A DNA stretch of 64,000 nucleotides from Pseudomonas saudiphocaensis (lineage in GTDB: Bacteria > Pseudomonadota > Gammaproteobacteria > Pseudomonadales > Pseudomonadaceae), in contig NZ_CCSF01000001.1 in assembly GCF_000756775.1 (NCBI RefSeq), forward strand, positions 620,001 through 684,000, written 5' to 3'. The position numbers and the translations under genes were made by a program. The notes beneath the pieces were generated by a model. The model did no database searches and had not been told where the DNA came from. It saw only the letters and a list, made by a program, of their open reading frames with translations. Below, piece by piece: positions 53,850 through 64,000 of this stretch; position 1 is the stretch's first letter, and every line of letters starts with the position of its first letter.

Positions 53850-56800
53850 ATGGCCAAAGCGCGCAAGTCTGCCGCCTTTATCAAAGATCCACTCTGGTAC
53901 AAGGATGCGGTGATCTATCAGGTTCACCTGAAATCCTTCTTCGATTCCAACAACGATGGCGTCGGTGATTTTACCGGCCTGATCGAGAAGCTCGACTATA
54001 TCGCCGCCTTGGGCGTCAACACGGTCTGGCTGTTGCCTTTCTACCCCTCGCCGCGGCGCGACGATGGCTATGACATTGCCGAGTATCGCGGCGTGCATCC
54101 GGACTACGGCAACATGGCCGATGCCAAGCGCTTCATTGCCGAGGCTCACAAGCGCGGGTTGCGGGTGATCACCGAACTGGTCATCAACCACACCTCCGAC
54201 CAACACCCCTGGTTCCAGCGAGCGCGCAAGGCCAAGAAGGGTTCGGCGGCGCGCAATTTCTATGTCTGGTCAGACACCGACGACAAGTATCAGGGTACAC
54301 GGATCATTTTCCTCGATACGGAAAAGTCCAACTGGACCTGGGACCCGGTTGCCGAGCAGTTTTTCTGGCACCGCTTCTACTCGCATCAGCCCGACTTAAA
54401 CTTCGACAATCCCCAGGTGATGAAGGCCGTGCTCAGCGTCATGCGCTACTGGCTGGACCTGGGCATCGACGGGCTGCGCCTGGACGCCATTCCCTATCTG
54501 GTTGAGCGCGACGGCACCAATAACGAGAACCTGCCCGAGACCCACGTGGTGCTCAAGCAGATTCGCGCCGAGATCGATGCCAACTACCCCGACCGCATGC
54601 TGCTGGCCGAGGCCAATCAGTGGCCGGAAGACACCCAGCTGTATTTTGGCGGCGAGGACGGCGGGCCTGGCGATGAATGTCATATGGCGTTCCACTTTCC
54701 GTTGATGCCGCGTATGTACATGGCGCTGGCTCAGGAAGACCGCTTCCCGATCACCGACATACTGCGTCAGACCCCCGAGATTCCTGCCAACTGTCAGTGG
54801 GCGATCTTTCTGCGCAACCACGATGAGCTGACGTTGGAGATGGTCACCGACAAGGAGCGCGACTACCTCTGGAATTACTACGCTTCTGACAAACGTGCCC
54901 GAATCAACCTGGGCATTCGGCGGCGTCTGGCGCCGTTGCTGGATCGCGACCGGCGGCGTATCGAGTTGCTCAATAGCCTGCTGCTGTCGATGCCCGGCAC
55001 GCCGGTGATCTATTACGGCGACGAAATCGGCATGGGCGACAATATCTTCCTGGGTGACCGTGATGGGGTGCGTACCCCGATGCAATGGTCGCCGGACCGC
55101 AACGGCGGCTTTTCCCGCGCCGACCCACCCAGCCTGGTCCTGCCGCCGATCATGGACCCGCTCTACGGCTATCAGGCAGTCAACGTCGAGGCCCAGCAGC
55201 GTGATCCCCATTCGCTGCTCAACTGGACCCGCCGCCTGCTGGCTATCCGCAAGCAGTTCAAGGCCTTCGGTCGCGGCACCTTGAAAATGTTGGCACCCAG
55301 CAACCGGCGAATCCTTGCCTATCTGCGTGAATTCACCGGTGCCGACGGTGCTACGGAAATCATCTTCTGTGTCGCCAACGTTTCCCGCGCGGCCCAGGCA
55401 GCTGAACTGGAGCTTTCGCAATACGCCGGCATGGTTCCGGTGGAGATGGTCGGCGGCAGTGCGTTTCCCCCTATCGGGCAATTGCCGTATTTGCTGACCC
55501 TGCCGCCTTACGGTTTCTACTGGTTCCAGCTCGCTCCTACTAACCAGATGCCAAGTTGGCATCAAGCTCCGGTGGACGTCATGCCAGATTTCCAGACATT
55601 GGTATTCAAACGTTTGGACACACTCGATAGCACCTGCAAGCGCACGCTGGAAAACCATTCGTTGCCGGCCTACCTGCCTAAACGTCGTTGGTTCGCCAGT
55701 AAGGGTGCGCCGATCGATTCCATCAAGATCTGCTATAGCGTGCCGTTCGGTAATCCGCAGCGCCCGGTGCTATTCAGCGAAATAGCCGTGGAATCAGGCG
55801 GCAATACCGACCTGTATCAGCTGCCGCTGGGCTTCCTTCCGGAGTCGGAATTCGGCACCGCGCTGCCTCAGCAACTGGCGATGGCGCGGGTTCGGCGAGG
55901 CCCGCAGGTAGGGCTGTTAACCGACGCCTTCACTCTCGAGCAGTTTGTGCTGGCGGTGATTCAGGGTTTGCGCGATGAAAAGGTGCTCAGCTGTGGCGAG
56001 GGCGAGATTCGCTTTCAGCCATTACCGCAACTGGCTGAAGTCGAGCTCCCTGAAGGCGTCGAAGTACGTTATTCCTCGGCCGAGCAGTCCAACAGTTCGG
56101 CGATCATCGGCAACGCGATGATGATCAAGATGCTGCGGCGCGTTTCCTCGGGAATGCATCCTGAGTTGGAAATGGGCCGCTTCCTGACTGAACAGGGCTT
56201 CACTCATATCTCGGCCATGCTCGGCCAGGTCAGCCGCTTCAACAGCAAGGGCGAACAACATGCCCTGATGGTGGTTCAGCGCTTCCTGGACAACCAGGGC
56301 GATGCCTGGGAATGGACGCTGACCAACCTCGATCGTGCGGTGCGTGATGAGCTGGCCGGCGGTGTGTCGGAGGTGGAGAACCAATACAGCGCGCTGGAGG
56401 AGCTGGAAAACTTCAATCGACTGCTGGGCCAGCGCCTGGGCGAGTTGCACGTGACACTGGCTGCGGAAACGGACAATCCAGACTTCGCCCATGAAGCCAC
56501 CACCCAGGCCGACAGCGACAGCTGGGCGGCGAGTATTCGTGAGCAGGTCGGGCGTGCGCTGGATGTGCTGGCAGCCAGTCGTGACGGCTTGGGCCGCAAG
56601 GCTGCAGCTGAAGTGGAGCAGCTGCTTGGTTTGCGCGACAGGCTGCTCGCTGAAGTGGAACGGCTTGCCGGTAATGCGATCGGCGGTCTGCGTACCCGTG
56701 TGCATGGCGACCTGCATCTTGGGCAGGTACTGGTGGTACAGGGCGATGCCTATTTCATCGACTTCGAAGGAGAGCCGGCGCGGTCGCTGGCAGAGCGTCG

Positions 56801-57176
56801 CGCCAAGCTTTCGCCATTGAAGGACGTGGCCGGTGTGCTGCGCTCCTTCGAATATGCCGCTTCCATGGTCCGTCGCAATGCCCAGGGCAGCGACACCTCC
56901 GCCGAGGCTGAAGATGCCCGTCATCGCATTGCCGAAAACTATCGGCACAGCGCGCGTTCAATGTTCTTGGAGGCTTATCGGCAGGCGGCTGCAGGCATTC
57001 CCCATAACTGGCGTGATGCCAACGGTGCCGAAGCCGCGCTGATGTTGTTCAGCTTCGAGAAGACGGCTTATGAAATCCTCTACGAAGCTGAAAACCGACC
57101 TGCCTGGCTTCCCGTCCCCCTGCATGGCCTGTGGGAAATGGCGCAACAATTAACCAGCGGAGGTTTCAATGAATGA
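53850..57176 (+). CDS. treS: Trehalose synthase fused to maltokinase (TreS-Mak)
   Basis: This 1108-residue fusion has a GH13 trehalose synthase at residues 1-550 ([21 protein letters not shown]; catalytic Asp212 in LRLDAIPYL, Glu254 in LLAEANQ, Asp325 in RNHDEL). A maltokinase-like domain from about 590 starts with [15 protein letters not shown] and has the kinase loop [11 protein letters not shown] near residue 951 and the metal site FIDFEGEP. It isomerises trehalose to maltose and phosphorylates maltose to maltose-1-phosphate for GlgE. GAGGAAAC precedes the ATG. The 3' end overlaps glgB by 8 bp. Confidence 0.95.
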   Translation: MAKARKSAAFIKDPLWYKDAVIYQVHLKSFFDSNNDGVGDFTGLIEKLDYIAALGVNTVWLLPFYPSPRRDDGYDIAEYRGVHPDYGNMADAKRFIAEAHKRGLRVITELVINHTSDQHPWFQRARKAKKGSAARNFYVWSDTDDKYQGTRIIFLDTEKSNWTWDPVAEQFFWHRFYSHQPDLNFDNPQVMKAVLSVMRYWLDLGIDGLRLDAIPYLVERDGTNNENLPETHVVLKQIRAEIDANYPDRMLLAEANQWPEDTQLYFGGEDGGPGDECHMAFHFPLMPRMYMALAQEDRFPITDILRQTPEIPANCQWAIFLRNHDELTLEMVTDKERDYLWNYYASDKRARINLGIRRRLAPLLDRDRRRIELLNSLLLSMPGTPVIYYGDEIGMGDNIFLGDRDGVRTPMQWSPDRNGGFSRADPPSLVLPPIMDPLYGYQAVNVEAQQRDPHSLLNWTRRLLAIRKQFKAFGRGTLKMLAPSNRRILAYLREFTGADGATEIIFCVANVSRAAQAAELELSQYAGMVPVEMVGGSAFPPIGQLPYLLTLPPYGFYWFQLAPTNQMPSWHQAPVDVMPDFQTLVFKRLDTLDSTCKRTLENHSLPAYLPKRRWFASKGAPIDSIKICYSVPFGNPQRPVLFSEIAVESGGNTDLYQLPLGFLPESEFGTALPQQLAMARVRRGPQVGLLTDAFTLEQFVLAVIQGLRDEKVLSCGEGEIRFQPLPQLAEVELPEGVEVRYSSAEQSNSSAIIGNAMMIKMLRRVSSGMHPELEMGRFLTEQGFTHISAMLGQVSRFNSKGEQHALMVVQRFLDNQGDAWEWTLTNLDRAVRDELAGGVSEVENQYSALEELENFNRLLGQRLGELHVTLAAETDNPDFAHEATTQADSDSWAASIREQVGRALDVLAASRDGLGRKAAAEVEQLLGLRDRLLAEVERLAGNAIGGLRTRVHGDLHLGQVLVVQGDAYFIDFEGEPARSLAERRAKLSPLKDVAGVLRSFEYAASMVRRNAQGSDTSAEAEDARHRIAENYRHSARSMFLEAYRQAAAGIPHNWRDANGAEAALMLFSFEKTAYEILYEAENRPAWLPVPLHGLWEMAQQLTSGGFNE

Positions 57177-59385
57177 TCGGCCGGCGGTGACCTTGCACGG
57201 CGAACACCTTTTGCCCCGTGACACTGATGTCGATGCGCTGGTCCGTGCCGAACATGGTGATCCGTTCTCGATTCTCGGCCCTCACCCGGATGGCGACGGC
57301 TTGATGATCCGTGCCTTCCTGCCCAATGCGTTGGGTGTGGAAGTGCTCGAGCGTTCCAGTGGCCGTACTCTCGCTTCGATGGAGCAGGGGCAGGTCCCTG
57401 GCCTGTTCTTCACGCGGCTGACGCATCCGCAACCCTATCTGCTGAGCATCCGCTGGCCTGGTGGCGTGCATGTAACCGAAGATCCGTACAGCTTTGGTCC
57501 GCAATTGGGTGAGATGGATCTCTATCTGTTCGCCGAAGGCAACCATCGGGAATTGGCCCGCGTGTTTGGTGCGCAGGTCGTGGAGGTCGAGGGTGTGCAA
57601 GGCGTCCGTTTCGCCGTCTGGGCGCCCAATGCCAGACGTGTTTCGGTGGTGGGCAGTTTCAATGACTGGGACGGGCGGCGACACCCGATGCGGCTGCGCT
57701 TCCCATCGGGTGTATGGGAAATATTCATTCCCCGGTTGCAGCCGGGCGACGCCTACAAATACGAGATCCTTGGGCCGCACGGGATTCTGCCGCTGAAAGC
57801 GGACCCCATGGCACTGGCAACCGAGCATCCCCCGGGAACCGCATCGATCGTTGCCCGGCCGCTGGATTACCAGTGGAGGGATGACCTCTGGTTGCGGGAG
57901 CGAGCGGCACGCCAGGCGGTTAATGCGCCGCTTTCGATCTACGAAGTACACGCCGGCTCCTGGCAGCGCGAGGGTGGTGAGAATGGGCCCATCTACAACT
58001 GGCACGAGCTGGCGGAGCGGCTGATTCCCTACGTGAAGGAAATGGGCTTCACCCATATCGAGCTGATGCCCATCATGGAGCACCCTTTTGGCGGCTCCTG
58101 GGGCTATCAGTTGCTCTCTCAGTTCGCACCCAGTGCGCGCTACGGCTCAGCTCATGACTTCGCCGCCTTCGTCGACGCCTGTCACGGTGCCGGCATCGGT
58201 GTGATTCTTGACTGGGTGCCGGCGCATTTCCCAACTGACGCTCATGGTCTGGGCGAATTCGACGGCACGGCGCTATACGAATACGCGCATCCCTTCGAGG
58301 GCTTTCATCAGGACTGGGACACCTACATCTACAACCTTGGAAGAACCGAAGTCCATGGCTTTATGCTGGCTTCGGCGCTGCATTGGTTGCGTGACTTCCA
58401 CGTCGATGGCCTGCGTGTGGATGCCGTAGCTTCGATGCTCTATCGCGACTATTCACGCCAGGAAGGCGAGTGGATTCCCAACCGCCACGGCGGGCGGGAG
58501 AACCTGGAAGCCATTGAGTTTCTGCAGCATCTGAATGAGGTGGTCACGGCAGAGGTTGAGGGTGCGCTGGTGATTGCCGAAGAGTCCACGGCATTTCCCG
58601 GCGTCAGCAGGCCGGTTGCCGACGGTGGCCTGGGCTTCGCCTATAAGTGGAACATGGGCTGGATGCACGACAGCCTCAAGTACATCCAGGAAGATCCGAT
58701 CCACCGCAGCTATCACCACGACAAGATGACCTTCAGCATGGTCTACGCCTATTCGGAGCATTTTGTGCTGCCGATTTCCCATGACGAGGTGGTGCACGGA
58801 AAAGGATCGCTGATCGGCAAGATGCCCGGAGATCGCTGGCAGAAATTCGCCAATCTGCGGGCCTATCTGTCGTTCATGTGGACCCATCCCGGCAAAAAGC
58901 TGCTGTTCATGGGCTCGGAGTTCGCTCAGTGGCGCGAGTGGCATCATGACCGTGAACTGGATTGGCATCTGCTCAATGAGCCCGAGCACAAGGGCGTGCA
59001 CGATCTACTGCGCGATCTCAATCGTTTGTATCGAGAGGAACCTGCGCTACACGAACTTGACAGCGACCCTGCCGGCTTCCAGTGGTTGATCGGAGACGAC
59101 CGCGCCAACAGCACCTTTGCGTGGCTGCGCAAGAGCTCCAGCGGTGATCCCCTGCTGGTGGTAGCCAACTTCACACCCGTAGTACGTGGAGGCTATCGCG
59201 TGGGTGTACCGATAACAGGGCGCTGGAGGGAAATTTTCAATAGCGATGCGGCCTGCTATAGAGGTTCCAACAACGGCAATGGTGGGGGGATTCTGGCAGA
59301 ACAGGTTGAGCAGCACGGGCAGCCGCTGTCTGTATCCCTTACCGTGCCGCCACTGGGAGTGGTGATCCTGCGGCCTGAAGGGTAG
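57169..59385 (+). CDS. glgB: 1,4-alpha-glucan branching enzyme GlgB
   Basis: The 738-residue GH13 enzyme has the usual two N-terminal carbohydrate-binding/beta-sandwich segments (about 1-240; [23 protein letters not shown]). The barrel carries [17 protein letters not shown], nucleophile Asp418 ([17 protein letters not shown]), acid/base Glu471 ([10 protein letters not shown]) and the [12 protein letters not shown] loop. It makes alpha-1,6 branches in the GlgE-made glucan. GGAGG lies 5 nt before the ATG, inside the end of treS, so the two are translationally coupled. Confidence 0.96.
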   Translation: MNDRPAVTLHGEHLLPRDTDVDALVRAEHGDPFSILGPHPDGDGLMIRAFLPNALGVEVLERSSGRTLASMEQGQVPGLFFTRLTHPQPYLLSIRWPGGVHVTEDPYSFGPQLGEMDLYLFAEGNHRELARVFGAQVVEVEGVQGVRFAVWAPNARRVSVVGSFNDWDGRRHPMRLRFPSGVWEIFIPRLQPGDAYKYEILGPHGILPLKADPMALATEHPPGTASIVARPLDYQWRDDLWLRERAARQAVNAPLSIYEVHAGSWQREGGENGPIYNWHELAERLIPYVKEMGFTHIELMPIMEHPFGGSWGYQLLSQFAPSARYGSAHDFAAFVDACHGAGIGVILDWVPAHFPTDAHGLGEFDGTALYEYAHPFEGFHQDWDTYIYNLGRTEVHGFMLASALHWLRDFHVDGLRVDAVASMLYRDYSRQEGEWIPNRHGGRENLEAIEFLQHLNEVVTAEVEGALVIAEESTAFPGVSRPVADGGLGFAYKWNMGWMHDSLKYIQEDPIHRSYHHDKMTFSMVYAYSEHFVLPISHDEVVHGKGSLIGKMPGDRWQKFANLRAYLSFMWTHPGKKLLFMGSEFAQWREWHHDRELDWHLLNEPEHKGVHDLLRDLNRLYREEPALHELDSDPAGFQWLIGDDRANSTFAWLRKSSSGDPLLVVANFTPVVRGGYRVGVPITGRWREIFNSDAACYRGSNNGNGGGILAEQVEQHGQPLSVSLTVPPLGVVILRPEG

Positions 59386-59451
59386 CTCTTAACGAGCGGA
59401 ACGGCCGGGCAATGCCGGTTTGTTTCGCAGGGGCTTTTCGGTGAGCTTGGG

Positions 59452-59477
59452 CATGGAGGCGCAAAAGCGCCTCCATG
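59452..59477. terminator. Perfect hairpin between convergent glgB and dctP genes
   Basis: CATGGAGGCGC (59452-59462) and GCGCCTCCATG (59467-59477) form an 11-bp stem around AAAA. It can act on either strand, although neither side has a strong T-run. Confidence 0.6.
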
Positions 59478-59488
59478 TTCGTACCGGC

Positions 59489-60631
<1,143 letters not shown>

Positions 60632-60666
60632 TCACATTTCGAGTCGAAAAGCCCGATTTAGAGCGA

Positions 60667-62070
60667 TCAGCCGTTGCTCAGCTGCCAGCCGCCACCCAGC
60701 GCCTTGTACAGCGCGACAACTCCCCGATAGACATCGATTTCCGCTTGCGCCTGGGCATCCTCGGCGGCAAGACGTTCGCGTTCGGCGTCCAGCAGCACCA
60801 GGAAGTCCACGGTGCCTTCGCGGTATCGAATTTCAGCCTGCCGCGCCGCTGCCCGGCTGGCGCCGGACTGACGCAGCAGCGATAGCAGCCGTTGTTGCGC
60901 GCGGGCGTAGTCGCTGAAGGCATTTTCCGATTCCTCCAGCGCCAGCAGCACCTGTTGTTCATAGGCGGCCACGGCACCATCGGCGTCGGCTTCCGCACTG
61001 CGCAGGCGGGCGCGCACGCTGCCCATGTCGAATGCGGCCCAGCTGATGCTCGGCGCCAGCCCCCAGGCTTCCGCCGCGCTGCTGCCGATCTGCGAACCAC
61101 GCCCGGCGATAAAACCGAGAAAGCCGGACAGGCTCACCCGTGGGAACAGGTCGGCGGTCGCTACGCCGACATTGGCCGTGGCTGCGGCCAGTTGCCTTTC
61201 GGCTGCGCGGATATCGGGACGACGGCGTAACAACTCGCTGGGATCACCGATCGGCAAAGCCTTGGCCACGGCAGGCAGATCGCGCGGCGAAAGATCGACG
61301 CTCAACTGGTCGGCCCGTTGCCCGAGCAGGGTGGCAATGCGGTTGGTTGCGCGGGTCTGCGTGGCCTGCAACTGCGGAAGGCTGGCTTCGGTAGCGGCCA
61401 GCCGGGCATCGGCGCGCAGCACATCCAGCTCGCTGCCCATGCCGGCGTCACGCAGTTGCTCGGTCAATAAATGCGAGTTGCGCTGATAGCCCAGGTTCTC
61501 GCGGGCGATACGTTCGCGCAGCTGAGCGCCGCGCAGTTCTCCATAGGCGTTCACCAGCTCGGCAATCAGGCTTACCTGCAATTGATAGAGCTCGGCTTCG
61601 GCGGCTTCGGTCTGTGCCTCGCTGGCTTCGATACGGCGCTGGATTCGGCCGAACAGATCAAGCTCCCAGGCCATGTCCAAACCCAGGTCGTAGCGCTCGA
61701 TGTTGCTGCGCTGTTCGCTGAATCCCGGTTGCTGGGCCTCGCCATACTCGGCGCTGGCTCCGGCGGTTACCGTGGGGAAACGGTCATTGGCGTCGTCATC
61801 GCGGATCGAGCGGGCCGCACGCAGCCTGGAGAAGGCGATGCGTAGTTCGCGGTTTTCCGACAGCGCCTGGCTGACCAGGGCATCGAGCGTCGGGTCTTCG
61901 AACTGGCGCCACCAGGCTGCCTGGAAGCGCGAACGGTCGAAGTCCTCTGAACTGGCCCGATCGATTCGGGCCGGTTCCATCGTTGGCTCACGGTAATCGG
62001 GACCTACTGCGCACGCGCTCAGGGTCAGTAGGACCGTGAGCAGGAGGGGAATGGTGATGACCTTGTTCAT
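60667..62070 (-). CDS. Outer-membrane efflux lipoprotein, NodT family
   Basis: This 467-residue protein starts at ATG 62070 (ATGA overlap with the RND gene) with a lipoprotein signal ending LTLSAC and then AVGPDYREP. Two TolC-like repeats follow, with conserved segments such as QPGFSEQRSNIERYDLGLDMAWELDLFGRIQRRIEASEA, RRRPDIRAAERQLAAATANVG and the terminal RYREGTVDFLVLLDAERERL. The upstream frame reaching 62313 lies within the pump gene. It is the channel for the RND pump encoded just before it (OprN/OprM type). Confidence 0.92.
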   Translation of the reverse strand: MNKVITIPLLLTVLLTLSACAVGPDYREPTMEPARIDRASSEDFDRSRFQAAWWRQFEDPTLDALVSQALSENRELRIAFSRLRAARSIRDDDANDRFPTVTAGASAEYGEAQQPGFSEQRSNIERYDLGLDMAWELDLFGRIQRRIEASEAQTEAAEAELYQLQVSLIAELVNAYGELRGAQLRERIARENLGYQRNSHLLTEQLRDAGMGSELDVLRADARLAATEASLPQLQATQTRATNRIATLLGQRADQLSVDLSPRDLPAVAKALPIGDPSELLRRRPDIRAAERQLAAATANVGVATADLFPRVSLSGFLGFIAGRGSQIGSSAAEAWGLAPSISWAAFDMGSVRARLRSAEADADGAVAAYEQQVLLALEESENAFSDYARAQQRLLSLLRQSGASRAAARQAEIRYREGTVDFLVLLDAERERLAAEDAQAQAEIDVYRGVVALYKALGGGWQLSNG

Positions 62071-64000
62071 GCATTGGCCTCCTTCAGTACAGCCTTTTTC
62101 TCCTCGCGCTTCTCGACGAACGCGCGGATCACCAGATAGAACACCGGAGTTAGCAACAGACCGAAGAAGGTCACGCCGAGCATCCCGCTGAATACCGCGA
62201 CGCCCATGGCATGGCGCATTTCCGCGCCGGCGCCGCTGGACAGCACCAGCGGCACCACGCCCATGATGAAAGCGAAGCTGGTCATCAGGATCGGGCGCAG
62301 CCTGAGCCGGCACGCCTCAAGGATTGCGGCCAGCCGATCCATGCCTTCTTCCTGTTTATCCTTGGCGAACTCCACCAGCAGGATCGCGTTCTTGCACGCC
62401 AGCCCGACGAGCACGATCAGACCGATCTGAGTAAAGACGTTGTTGTCGCCACCGGAGAGGATCACCCCGGTGATGGCCGCCAGCAGCGTCATCGGTACGA
62501 TCAGAATCACCGCCAGCGGCAGGCTCCAGCTTTCGTACTGCGCGGCCAATACCAGGAATGCCAGCAACACGCAGAGCGGGAAGACGAACATTGCGGTGTT
62601 GCCGGCGAGAATCTGCTGGTAGGTCAGTTCGGTCCATTCGTAACTCATGCCGTTGGGCAGCTCGGCCTTCAGCAAGCGCTCCATGGCAGCTTCGGCCTGT
62701 CCCGAGCTGTAGCCGGGTGCGGCAGCGCCGTTGATCTCGGCGGTGAGGAAGCCGTTGTAGTGCATGACCCGATCCGGCCCTGAGCTGTCGCTGACCTTGA
62801 CGAAGGTGGACAGCGGAACCATCTCGCCGCGGTCGTTGCGCACCTTCAGCTGACCGATCTGCTCGGGTGTCAGACGGAACTTCTGATCAGCCTGGACGTT
62901 GACCTGATAGGTGCGGCCGAAGCGGTTGAAGTCGTTGGCATACAGCGAGCCCAGGTAAACCTGCATGGTGTCAAAGATCTGGTCGATTGCCACGCCGTGG
63001 GTGCGGGCCTTCTCGCGGTCGATATCGGCGTCGATCTGCGGCACGTTCACCTGATAGCTGGTGAACAGCCCGGCCAGCTCGGGATAGTCGGCGCTCTTGG
63101 CGATCACGTTCTGCACTTGGCTGTACAACTCTTCGTAGCCCAGGTCGCCGCGGTCCTGTACCTGAACACGGAAGCCGCCAATGGTGCCCAGGCCCTGTAC
63201 AGGCGGCGGCGGGAAGATGGCCAAATAGGCTTCTTGAATACCGGAAAGCTGACCATTGAGTTCAGCCGCAATGGCTCCAGCGGACAGGCTCTCATCCTTG
63301 CGCTGGTCGAAGTCTTTCAGGGCGACGAAGACCACGCCGCTGTTCGGACTGTTGGTGAATCCATTGATGGAAAGCCCGGGGAAGGCCACGGTGTTTTCAA
63401 CGCCCGGATGCTCGCCGGCGATCTGCGACATGCGTTTGATCACTTCCTCGGTACGGTCCAGGGTGGCGGCATCTGGGAGCTGGGCAAATGCCACCAGGTA
63501 CTGTTTGTCCTGCGGCGGCACGAAGCCGGTCGGGGTGCTGGCGAAGCCGGCGTAGCCCAGGCCGACCAGTCCCAGATAGACCAGCAGGGCGATGCCGCTG
63601 CCGCGCAGAATACGTCTGACTGCACCCACATAGCCGTGGCTGGCGCGCTCGAATACGCGGTTGAATGGCTTGAATAGCCAACCGCCGAACAGCCTGTCCA
63701 GCAGGCGCGAGAAACCGTCCTTGGGCGCGTCATGGCTACGCAACAGTACGGCGGCCAGGGCAGGCGAAAGGGTCAGCGAGTTGAACGCGGAGATGACCGT
63801 GGAGATGGCGATGGTCAGCGCAAACTGCTGATAGAACTGTCCCGTCAGCCCGGAAATGAACGCGGTCGGGATAAACACAGCGCACAACACCAATGCGGTT
63901 GCGACGATGGGCCCGGTAACCTCCTTCATTGCCTGCCGGGTGGCTTCCACTGGCGATTTGCCGAGGCCTATGTTGCGCTCGACGTTTTCCACCACGACGA
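62067..64000 (-). CDS. RND efflux permease, C-terminal part (MexF/OqxB-like), 5' end outside window
   Basis: About 644 residues of an HAE1-type RND pump run to the right window edge without a start codon (the frame continues VVVENVERN). Visible are GKSPVEATRQAMKEVTGPIVATALVLCAVFIPTAFISGLTGQFYQQFALTIAISTVISAFNSLTLSPAL, the porter domain, and the C-terminal ACKNAILLVEFAKD and RPILMTSFAFIMGVVPL segments. The sequence type is closest to MexF/OqxB. Its stop overlaps the outer-membrane factor start by 4 bp, so they form one operon whose adaptor gene should lie beyond the window. Confidence 0.93.
   Translation of the reverse strand, partial: VVVENVERNIGLGKSPVEATRQAMKEVTGPIVATALVLCAVFIPTAFISGLTGQFYQQFALTIAISTVISAFNSLTLSPALAAVLLRSHDAPKDGFSRLLDRLFGGWLFKPFNRVFERASHGYVGAVRRILRGSGIALLVYLGLVGLGYAGFASTPTGFVPPQDKQYLVAFAQLPDAATLDRTEEVIKRMSQIAGEHPGVENTVAFPGLSINGFTNSPNSGVVFVALKDFDQRKDESLSAGAIAAELNGQLSGIQEAYLAIFPPPPVQGLGTIGGFRVQVQDRGDLGYEELYSQVQNVIAKSADYPELAGLFTSYQVNVPQIDADIDREKARTHGVAIDQIFDTMQVYLGSLYANDFNRFGRTYQVNVQADQKFRLTPEQIGQLKVRNDRGEMVPLSTFVKVSDSSGPDRVMHYNGFLTAEINGAAAPGYSSGQAEAAMERLLKAELPNGMSYEWTELTYQQILAGNTAMFVFPLCVLLAFLVLAAQYESWSLPLAVILIVPMTLLAAITGVILSGGDNNVFTQIGLIVLVGLACKNAILLVEFAKDKQEEGMDRLAAILEACRLRLRPILMTSFAFIMGVVPLVLSSGAGAEMRHAMGVAVFSGMLGVTFFGLLLTPVFYLVIRAFVEKREEKKAVLKEANA

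Overview
The window is a piece of a Pseudomonas-type chromosome (Pseudomonas sensu lato; species not resolved). The support is gene content and order: a MuxC-OpmB type RND tail, a ybhN-clsB-ybhP cluster, nfuA followed by chemotaxis/c-di-GMP genes, a type-B PutA, and above all a large ethanol-oxidation (exa/ped) region laid out like that of P. aeruginosa and P. putida. Base composition and codon use look uniformly GC-rich. I see no insertion sequence, phage gene, tRNA, rRNA or CRISPR array.

Layout. 1-3028: end of an RND efflux operon (muxC tail, opmB). 3029-3645: a gene-poor stretch with a possible small gene and a terminator. 3646-4842: MFS transporter. 4822-8757 (minus): tightly overlapping operon DUF72, ybhP, clsB, ybhN. 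8879-12379: LysR regulator divergent from a ygiD-like dioxygenase, an SDR, a DUF2218 protein and a cytochrome b561. 12489-15172: nfuA, a REC-CheC protein and a PAS-GGDEF cyclase. 15185-18016 (minus): topoisomerase IB, a DUF421 protein with a zinc ribbon and three small uncharacterised genes. 18375-28382: chemoreceptor, uppP, putA, a small membrane protein, hemH and a 5TMR-PAS-GGDEF protein.

28558-49103 is the PQQ/alcohol-oxidation region. It holds pqqF, a porin, a FIST protein overlapping a hybrid kinase (ErcS'/PedS1-like), agmR (erbR/pedR1), and an ABC set of permease, ATPase, beta-propeller, SEL1 protein and binding protein. These are followed by a cupredoxin-like protein, a membrane kinase/regulator pair (PedS2/PedR2-like), a secreted pentapeptide-repeat protein, exaA (quinoprotein ethanol dehydrogenase, calcium-type signature), exaB (cytochrome c550) and a family-3 binding protein. 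ExaA would oxidise alcohols in the periplasm and pass electrons to ExaB. The kinases and regulators would control expression. The ABC set and the secreted accessory proteins are conserved neighbours whose function is not established.

49207-59385 is a storage-glucan/trehalose region: pgm, an ihfB-type gene in an unusual place, glgE, a treS-maltokinase fusion and glgB. TreS makes maltose from trehalose, the kinase part makes maltose-1-phosphate, GlgE polymerises it and GlgB branches the glucan. 59489-64000 (minus) holds a TRAP binding protein with no adjacent permease, then an outer-membrane factor and the C-terminal part of a second RND pump (MexF/OqxB-like) that runs off the window. Intergenic palindromes of REP/REPIN type are scattered through the exa and glg regions.
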